This document shows positions 57,192 to 64,000 of a stretch of DNA of 64,000 nucleotides, piece by piece; the stretch's first letter is position 1, and every line of letters begins with the position of its first letter. Under the pieces are notes generated by a model. That model had not been told where the DNA came from. It saw only the letters and a list, made by a program, of their open reading frames with translations, and made no database searches. The position numbers and the translations under genes are program-made. The stretch spans positions 87,168,501 to 87,232,500 of the forward strand of contig NC_073628.1 in assembly GCF_029407905.1 (NCBI RefSeq), read 5' to 3'. This stretch comes from Bubalus kerabau (lineage: Eukaryota; Chordata; Mammalia; Artiodactyla; Bovidae).

Positions 57192-57674
57192 AATTTTCCA
57201 CCTTTTTTCACGAGCCATATACAGTATGTTAATGTCCAGCTCAATTCCATCATTAGTGTGATTTCTTTCATTTGAAGGGTCTGTCTTAGTTCTCTGACAA
57301 TATAAATTCTTAGTATTCCCTGTCCTCTGGGAAATTTTCTGCTGATGCTCAATATTTATTTTTCCGATCTCTGAATTATTTTTGTGCCTATCAATAATAC
57401 AAGTGATTATATTTGAAAAATATGTGTTTGCTCTGATTTAACCTCCTTTGGTCTTATGTGTACCCTCCGCTCTTCCTTCCCCAACCAGTTTAATTACAAG
57501 CATCGTGAAGGCTGAGATTATCCTTATGCTCTATTTTGCATCTATCGTAGCAATGAAACATAGTAAAGAACTCAGAATATTAACTGTGAATAGATTATGT
57601 TGAACGTGAAATCCTCTCTCTTACTGCCACAGAATGTTTACCATGATTGCCCCAAAATGAAAAAGCAAATATGA
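57192..57674. other. CATSPERE intron, unassigned
   Basis: Nothing recognised. The 108-codon minus frame at 57026-57352 spans the mariner remnant and has no family resemblance. Confidence 0.5.
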
Positions 57675-58107
57675 CACGAATACTTCAGTGATATTGTGGG
57701 TTCAGTTTCAAACCACCACAATAAAGTGAACACTCAATAAAGCGAGTCACACCAAGTTTTTGGTTTCCCAGTGCATATAAAAGTTATGTTTACACTATAC
57801 CATAGTCTATTAAGTGTGCAATAGCATTATGTCTAAAAAAAGAATGTACTTACCTTAATTAAAAAATACTTTATTTCTCAAAAATGCTAACCATCATCAG
57901 AGCCTTCAATAAATCATAATCTTTTTGTTGGTGGGGGGTTTGAAATATTGCAGGAATTACTAAAATGTGACACAGAGACATGAAGTGAGCAAATGCTGTT
58001 GGACAAATGGCACTGATCAACCTCGCTGACCAAGGGTTGCTACAAACCTTCAATGCAGTATCTTTGAAGTACAGTAAAGCAAAGCATAATAAAATGAGGT
58101 GTGCCTG
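57675..58107 (+). mobile_element. Tigger1-type DNA transposon, internally deleted
   Basis: The left end aligns with the Tigger1 terminus (…ATACTTCAGTGATATTG), followed by 'caataaagcgagtcacacc', 'tttcccagtgcatataaaag' and 'aagtgtgcaatagcattatg'. The right end 'aataaaatgaggtgtgcctg' is the inverted terminus. About 430 bp; the transposase region is lost. Confidence 0.85.
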
Positions 58108-58171
58108 TAATTGGATAGCTGGGTGATAGCAAATTAAATCAAGAAAATAAAAATGTAATTTTTAGAAACTA

Positions 58172-58806
58172 ACAGTGGAAACAGTGGCTGACTATTTTTC
58201 TGGGCTCCAAAATCACTGTGGATGGTGATTGCAGCCATGAAATTAAAGGACGCTTGCTCCTTGGAAGGAAAGTTATGACCAACCTAGACAGCATATTAAA
58301 AAGCAGAGACATTACTTGGCCAACAAAAGTCCATCTAGTCAAGGCTATGGTTTTTCCAGTAGTCATGTATAGATGTGAGAGTTGGACTAAAAAGAAAGCT
58401 GAGCACAGAAGAATTGACGCTTTTGAACTGTGGTGTTGGAGAAGACTCTTGAGAGTCCCTTGGACTGCAAGGAGATCCAACCAGTTCATCCTTGAAGGAG
58501 ATCAGTCCTGGGTGTTCATTGGAGGGACTGATGTTGAAGCCAAAACTCTAATACTTTGGCCTACTTTGGCCACCTGATGCGGAGAGCTGACTCATTTGAA
58601 AAGACCCCGATGCTGGGAAAGATTGAGGGAGGGAGGAGAAGGGGACGACAGAGGATGAGATGGTTGGATGGCATCATGGACTCAATGGACATGGGTTTGG
58701 GTGGACTCCGGGAGCTGGTGATGGACAGGGAGGCCTGGCGTGCTGCGGTTCATGGGGTTGCAAAGAGTCGGACATGACTGAGTGACTGACCTGAACTGAA
58801 CTGAAT
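58172..58806 (+). mobile_element. BovB LINE 3' end
   Basis: 'cagtggctgactatttttc', 'gatggtgattgcagccatg', then the end 'actgagtgactgacctgaactgaactga'. Complete 3' terminus. It stops 35 bp before the downstream (donor) edge of the CATSPERE exon at 58841. Confidence 0.93.
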
Positions 58807-58840
58807 GCTAAAACTATTATAATGCAACATTTATATTCAC

Positions 58841-58998
58841 CTATAGTTTGGATCCAGGATCTTCACACGAAACACATACATTCCAGAATGGTCCAAGGGC
58901 CAAACCAAATGGTTATAGTTAGACTTGTTGATAATCTCATATGGTTGAGTTAAATCTCCTGGTTTTCCAATAGCATAAGAAAAACAATGCTTATAGTT
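58841..58998 (-). CDS. CATSPERE: CATSPERE antepenultimate coding exon
   Basis: Acceptor TTTTCTATTCAG, donor AACTATAG|GTGAATAT; 158 bp, 52 codons plus AG. It reads NYKHCFSYAIGKPGDL, then TQPYEIINKS, NYNHLVWPLDHSGMYVF and RVKILDPNY. This matches the conserved membrane-proximal extracellular region of CatSper epsilon (YKHCFSYAIGKPGDL and SGMYVFRVKILDPNY). The Cys in this exon and the Cys in the next exon may take part in extracellular disulphides (inference). The open frame continues upstream of the acceptor by chance; that extension has no family resemblance. Confidence 0.95.
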
Positions 58999-59374
58999 CT
59001 GAATAGAAAACAAAAACCTTAAGGTCATTATCTGAATTTTATAAACAAAATTATATTCCCATATGTTTATTTTATTTAAAGATATAATAATTATTCCCAT
59101 CTCTTCTATCATTTTAGTGCTGTGTATTAATAGTATTTTTAGAGGCTATCTTGGGTTAAAGTCTGATTAAAAGTGAAGCTTAGTGAAAGCAAATACTTTA
59201 TTTGCAAACAATAATAAATTAGGTTGTTGAAAATCTGTAAGTATTTTATTTCCCCAAATCTAAAAAGTACAAAATCCTTCATGGATACTTAATTTAGGGA
59301 CAGATACAATTTTGATTATAAGGTATGGATACAATAGTATTTAAATTGATAGCTTTCCGTGAATGATGTCAGAT

Positions 59375-60260
59375 TCGTGATCTCCAAAGAAGATTTAGCT
59401 TTGGGACCAGGGACCAGGCTTGATCACCCAAGAGCTTTTGTGTAGCAGAGTTTTACTAAAGTGAAAGGACTTCCTGGTGGCTCAGACGGTAAAGCTCAGG
59501 AGACCTGGGTTTGAGCCCTGGGTTGGGAAAATCCCCTGGAGAAGGAAATGGCAATCCATTCCAGTACTATTGCCTGGAAAATCCCATGGACAGAGGAGCC
59601 TGGTAGGCTACAGTCTATGGGGTCGTAAAGAGTCGGACACGACTGAGCGACTTCACTTTTTTCACTAAAGTAAAAAAAAAGGACAGAGAAAGCTTCTGAC
59701 ATAAACATTAGAAGGGGGACAGAAAATGCCCCACTAGCTAGTCTTATGAAGGCCTTATATACTTTTACCAGACCCACTCCCATAATGATACATCTTAAAT
59801 TAACAAGATTAGCACTAACAACAGAAAGGTCTTACCAGACTGACTCCCACAACATACATGTTAATATAACAAGATTAGTCAGAAGGTTCTTGTTAAGAAG
59901 GAGAAATATGTCCTCAAACAGGATACATTGTTGTTATATAATCATTAATACAGAGCTTAAGGAAAAACATACCCTTGAGCAAGATGAGTTTTGTTGTGTT
60001 ATAATTAGCTCTGGGCTAAAAAAATAAGTGACTAAGACTAAGGAATGTAGGAAAAAAGAGTTTGTCCCTTTTCTCCTCCTGGAGAGCCCTGGACTCCTTC
60101 CTTGAGGGCCCTGTACTTATCGACCTACCTAAGAATCAGCTCTCTCAAAATCTTCCCCTAGGAGTTTTACTTATTCCAATTTACCACTGCTGTCTCTCTG
60201 TGGGTCTCAAGATACAAACTGGAACGGTTGTTTGTTTATCTCTTGTTCCCCTTTTTAAAA
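59375..60260 (-). mobile_element. Solo LTR of a ruminant endogenous retrovirus, with SINE inside
   Basis: Read on the minus strand, 59420-59470 gives an R-like segment (ACTTTAGTAAAACTCTGCTA) like those of retroviral LTRs, with U3-type sequence to about 60190-60260. The class is judged from resemblance to ruminant ERV LTRs; I see no viral gene beside it. A Bov-tA is inserted at 59467-59663. Boundaries are approximate. Confidence 0.65.
59467..59663 (+). repeat. Bov-tA SINE inserted in the LTR
   Basis: Sense copy ('ggacttcctggtggctcaga' to 'gacacgactgagcgacttca'). TSD ACTAAAGTGAAA (59455-59466) and ACTAAAGTAAAA (59664-59675), one mismatch. Confidence 0.9.
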
Positions 60261-61179
60261 GCATAGACACTATATTTTTTTAAAGTCACTTTATTAAAGT
60301 TATGCTTAGAAAATAAAATCCTAAAATAATACATGGCATTTCTTCTGGATACTTGTAGATCCTGTATGCTTTTACACCCTACTTAAAGTGTTGCTCATCT
60401 CTTTGTAATGCATTCTCATTGTGGCTGAATTCTTTCTATAGCTTTTGAATGAGTAACTCCCATTTGATTTATTCAAGTGGTAATTATTTCTTGGGCTTTT
60501 CTTCACATTATTCCTACATTTTGACAATTTTCAATATGCAGATATTGTGTACTTTAACTCTACTTGGTTTTGATGATAATCAGTAACAGTTCATATAGTC
60601 CCTGGCCTCATGAATTACTATTCATTTGTAGCCAAGGACTTCTTGGATTACTATCGAGTCATGTCCAGAAACTCAGCTCACACCCTGAGTTATTAAGTAT
60701 GTAGCTAGCCATTCATAATCCACATTCTCCCTTTCCTTCTCAAACTCTAACGTTAACTTGGAAGAACCTGTGAAAATGCCACCTTTGTTTGTGAGTCCTT
60801 CAGATTTTCTCTTGAGAAATTACAGTGTGTAAGCTACTTCCCAGGTTTTTATACAAATGTCATTCATCCTTATAGAATCAGGACTATGCAGGAACTAGTG
60901 CAGCTCTAAGAACTGGAAGGCTATTTCATTTCAGGAATATGTTTCAGGAAGACAGTACCTCTGATTGCCATGTTGAATAAAGACACTCTTTAGTAAGCAT
61001 AGCCTTACTCACTAGGACATAACTAGTCTTTGCATGTACCTGCCTTCTCTTATATTCAAACTCCAGACTGAATCCATCCTTTCAGTGGTGAGATTTTTGT
61101 TTCTCATATGGTAGAACTGAATACTTAAGGCCTGGTGTGGGCACTTCAGAATTCTTTATAGAATGTAAGCCACTATTTC
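60261..61179. other. CATSPERE intron, unassigned
   Basis: No repeat recognised. The minus-strand frame near 60996-61150 was checked as a possible upstream CATSPERE exon and does not match. Confidence 0.5.
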
Positions 61180-61372
61180 AATGTTTCTAGAATGTGGTCC
61201 CCAGATCAGCATCACTTGGGAACTTGTTAGAAATACAAATTTGGGGGCTTAGCCCCAGATCTGATGAATCAGAAACTTTGGAGGTAGGACCTGGAGATCT
61301 GTTTTAGCCCGTCCTCTAGGTGATTCTGACGTCGCCTCTACGTAATTCTAAAATTTGAGAAGTACTGCACTG
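61180..61372 (+). mobile_element. MER5A (hAT-Charlie MITE)
   Basis: 'gaatgtggtccccagatcag', 'cacttgggaacttgttagaa', 'ctgatgaatcagaaactttg', 'ctaggtgattctgacg' and the end 'aaaatttgagaagtactgcactg' follow MER5A from end to end. Confidence 0.88.
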
Positions 61373-61378
61373 TACTGG

Positions 61379-61569
61379 TGCTTCCCTGGTGGCTCAGTGG
61401 TAAAGAATCTGCCTGCCAATGCAGGAAACACTAGTTCAGTCCCTGGATGGGCAAGATCCCTTGGAGAAGGAAATGGCAACCCACTGGGAAGTCCCACGGA
61501 CAGAGGAGCCTGGTGGGCTACAGTCCATGGGGTGGCAAAAGAGTCAGACACGACTTAGCAACGAAATAC
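61379..61569 (+). repeat. Bov-tA SINE
   Basis: 'gtgcttccctggtggctcag', 'ttcagtccctggatggg', 'gtcagacacgacttagcaac'; part of the Bov-A body is shortened. It abuts MER5A. Confidence 0.88.
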
Positions 61570-61879
61570 CAACAGTACTGTATCATACTGATTGAGGTGA
61601 GCTACTTGAATGCTAGTTATCAGGTGGCTCGTTGCTTCCTAGGACCATGTTATTTTATCATATCTTATAACATTTGGGTGCCCTTTGTGAGATTTTGAGC
61701 CAGAGTGTCACCTACATCTATCCTCAACCCCAGATTCTTGGATGTCCTTCAGTAAGAAGTTAGAAGGGTAAGTTTTGTTTTTAACTGATTCCATTACTAG
61801 TTTAATGCCTTTTGATTTTTAAATAGCTGAATACTCCTCCTTATAATAGGTAGGTGACCTATAATTAATTAATTGGCTT
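61570..61879. other. CATSPERE intron, unassigned
   Basis: Nothing recognised. Confidence 0.4.
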
Positions 61880-62630
61880 CACAAATATATACTGAGCACC
61901 TGTAATAGGTCAGATGCCAGTGAAAACAACAAACAAAATTCCCTTCCCTTATGGAGCCTACATCATAGTTGGGGAGTCAGATAATGTATAAGATAAATAA
62001 GTAGACTATGTAATGTATCAGGGAGTTATAAATACTAATGACATTTAAGAAAATAGGGGAGGGAGATAGGAACTGTCATGGAGTGATGTTTAAATTTTTC
62101 AGTGGAGTGGCCAGGGAAATCTTCACTGACTAATTGATTTTTAAGTAGACCTGAAGAAAGGTATTAGCTAGTCATGATGGGGGTTGGAAGGGGATGCAAT
62201 ACAGCAAGTCCTGTTGGCTTTGTCATAACTCTAAGTGATATGAGAACCATTGCTTGGTTTTTGAGCAGAAGAGTGGCATGTTCTGATTTATGTTTTGGTA
62301 GCATCATGCTTGGTGCTATGTTGTGGATAGACTCATGGTGGGCAAGGCTGAAGCAGGGAGACCAGTTAGGATGCTGTGATTATATCCCAGATGGTTGGTG
62401 ATTGTGGCTTGAAATAGGGTGGTAACCAAATCTGAATACATTTTGAAGAGAGAGCCAATAAGATTTACTGAAGGACCAAATGTGGACCATAAGATGACAT
62501 GCAGAGGCTTTTATCCTGACCAAACTGGGAGGATGGAATTTCTATTAACTGAGGTAGGGAAGAATACTGGAGGAGTATGTTTGGAGGGTGGATATCAAAA
62601 GCTCAGTTTCTGACATGTTAAATTTGAAGC
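61880..62630 (+). repeat. Ancient mammalian repeat, L2-like start
   Basis: 'acaaatatatactgagcacctg', 'tatggagcctacatcatag', 'ttttgagcagaagagtggcatg', 'aggctgaagcagggagaccagttag' and 'tctgacatgttaaatttgaa': the longest and clearest copy of the family also seen at 29385, 37305, 42225 and 43490. Confidence 0.55.
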
Positions 62631-63077
62631 ATTATCAGTTTTCTCTTTTGTTGGAGTATTCCCATCGGTCAATATGTGGTTATGTCTCTCAACTATTAAA
62701 AGAAGAAAATTTTTTCTTCACCCATTGCTCTCCAGCTACTATACTATTTCTCTTCTTTACTACAAAACTCCTTTGCAGAGATGTCTGTTCTTGCTGCTTT
62801 GAACTCTTTTTTTCCCTTGCTAATTAAACCCACTTCAGTAACGTTTTGTCTCTCACTATCCTACCAAAACTCATCCTGTCAAGGTTATCTCTATGTTACT
62901 GAAGTAAATAATTATTTTTTTCAGTCATCATCGTAGTTGACCTATTTTAATAGTGAATTTAGCACAGTTCATCCCTCCCTCCTTCTGAGGAGACTTGATT
63001 AATAGGAAGTCCAGAACATCATATTTGCCTGGATTTTCTCTTGCTTCTTGGATTATTCCTTTTTTACCTCCTTTTTG
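62631..63077. other. CATSPERE intron, unassigned
   Basis: Nothing recognised. Confidence 0.4.
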
Positions 63078-63301
63078 TGCATGTGTGCTAAGTCGCTTCT
63101 GTTGTGTCTGACTCTGTGCAACCCTATGCACTATAGCCAACCAGGCTCCTCTGTCCATGGGATTCTCCAGGCAAGAATACTGGAGTGGATTGCCATGCCC
63201 TTCTCCAGGGGATCTTCCCAACCCGAGAATGGAACCCATATCTCTTATGTCTCCTGCATTGGCGGGTGGGTTCTTTACCACTAGCGCCACCTGGGATGCC
63301 C
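63078..63301 (-). repeat. Bov-tA SINE
   Basis: Antisense from 'catgtgtgctaagtcgcttc' to 'ttctttaccactagcgccacctggga'. Confidence 0.88.
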
Positions 63302-63379
63302 TTTACCTTCTTTGCCACTCCTCATGTACTCCATCTCTAAATATTGAAATGATCCAAGATTTAGTCCTTTTCTTTTTTT

Positions 63380-63765
63380 TAATCTATATCAGAGGTTCCT
63401 AACCTCATAGTGAGTGTGTATAAATATATAAATATAGATTTTAAAATATAAATAAAGTTGTGAAAGTGAAGTAGCTCTGTTGTGTCTGACTTTTTGTGAC
63501 TCCATGGATGGTAGCCTACCAGGCTTCTCCATCCATGGGATTTTCCAGGCAAGAATACTGGAGTGGGTTGCCATTTCCTTCTCCAGATCTTCCCGACTCA
63601 GGGATTGAACCCAGGTCTCCCACATTGTAGGCAGACTCTTTACCATCTGAGCCACCAGGGAAGTCCAAATAAATAAAAATTTTATCTTATTTTATTTTTA
63701 TATGGACCCCTTTGGCAATCTGGTGAAGCCTATGAACTACTGTGGGCCCCTCTCACAATTATGTT
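63380..63765. repeat. Old repeat of unknown class with Bov-tA insertion
   Basis: 'cagaggttcctaacctcatag' and 'tggacccctttggcaatctggtgaagcctatg' look like parts of one old mammalian interspersed repeat that I cannot name, separated by the SINE at 63459-63666. Confidence 0.4.
63459..63666 (-). repeat. Bov-tA SINE
   Basis: Antisense, 'gtgaaagtgaagtagctctg' to 'taccatctgagccaccaggg'; short AAATAAA repeats flank it. Confidence 0.88.
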
Positions 63766-64000
63766 TTTAAAAGCATAATGTAACACAGGTTGCATTACAA
63801 GGGAAACTAGTTATAAGGAATTATAGCTGTCAAAATATTAAAAACAAACAAATATAAAAAACAATAGGGCAACATATTTCATGTTTTAAAATATGTGCTT
63901 CTCTATATAAAATTAGATAAAAGGGTCTTGCACCAGATTTAATAACTACCATAATTTTCTTGGTGGAGTAGGAAGCAAGTTCATTATGTAAGAATGAGGA
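63766..64000. other. CATSPERE intron, end of window
   Basis: Nothing recognised; no CATSPERE exon found. Confidence 0.5.

Larger units (their letters stand above)
41800..64000 (-). other. CATSPERE: CATSPERE gene, 3' part (last three exons)
   Basis: Gene-level entry. Three minus-strand exons encode the last 121 residues or so of the CatSper epsilon subunit. Family knowledge: this is a single-pass auxiliary subunit of the sperm-specific alkalinisation-activated Ca2+ channel, with a large extracellular part, one transmembrane helix and a short cytoplasmic tail. Junction phases match exactly (AG|T making Ser at both joins). Introns are about 9.0 kb and 7.6 kb. The preceding exon is not found up to 64000. 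The stop codon is 8.2 kb upstream of the DESI2 start, with both genes in the same direction. The left limit here is set by a possible poly(A) signal. Confidence 0.92.

Noticed and set aside
57026..57352. A 108-codon minus-strand frame
   Set aside because: It runs through the mariner remnant and ordinary intron; no domain resemblance and no splice-site support.
60996..61150. Minus-strand open stretch considered as an upstream CATSPERE exon
   Set aside because: The translation ('NLTTERMDSVWSLNIREG') does not fit the segment expected before NYKHCFSY, and the acceptor is poor.

Overview
This is a ruminant (almost certainly bovid) nuclear genome window. That follows from dense BovB (RTE) LINEs, Bov-tA and Bov-A2 SINEs, artiodactyl tRNA-derived (CHR-type) SINEs, young ruminant L1 3' ends and a ruminant-type ERV LTR, on top of old mammalian MIR, L2, L1M, MER5A and Tigger debris. 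Nothing bacterial, viral or CRISPR-like is present. Only about 1% of the window is protein-coding.

Two genes are recognisable, both on the minus strand and head to tail. DESI2 (PPPDE1) contributes coding exon 1 (33742-33783), exon 2 (4205-4277) and exon 3 (1417-1510); the later exons, with the catalytic Cys, lie beyond the left edge. CATSPERE (sperm CatSper channel epsilon subunit) contributes its last three coding exons, at 58841-58998, 51184-51237 and 42006-42159; the earlier exons lie beyond the right edge. Splice sites and codon phases join exactly across every junction. This is the gene order of human 1q44 (CATSPERE then DESI2), recalled rather than checked.

Layout: 1-4.3 kb, DESI2 introns 3 and 2 with exons 3 and 2. 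4.3-33.7 kb, the roughly 29.5-kb DESI2 intron 1, filled with nested repeats. 33.28-34.39 kb, a CpG-island promoter with GC boxes, a YY1-like site and three copies of a ZNF143-type motif. 34.4-42.0 kb, intergenic DNA holding a 2.2-kb inverted-5' BovB and a heavily interrupted old L1. 42.0-64 kb, the 3' end of CATSPERE with its introns, including a 1.9-kb young L1, a 1.46-kb BovB inside an L1, a 147-bp tandem duplication, a Tigger1-type element, a collapsed mariner and a solo LTR.

The two genes have no functional link beyond neighbourhood: DESI2 is a broadly expressed cysteine isopeptidase behind a housekeeping-type promoter, CATSPERE a testis ion-channel subunit. I found no undescribed biological system. 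The most informative points are the triplicated ZNF143-type motif, the frame-neutral 54-bp CATSPERE exon, and a set of nested insertions whose target-site duplications (TSDs) give relative insertion ages. Repeat family names are from pattern recognition without a database, so subfamily labels are approximate.
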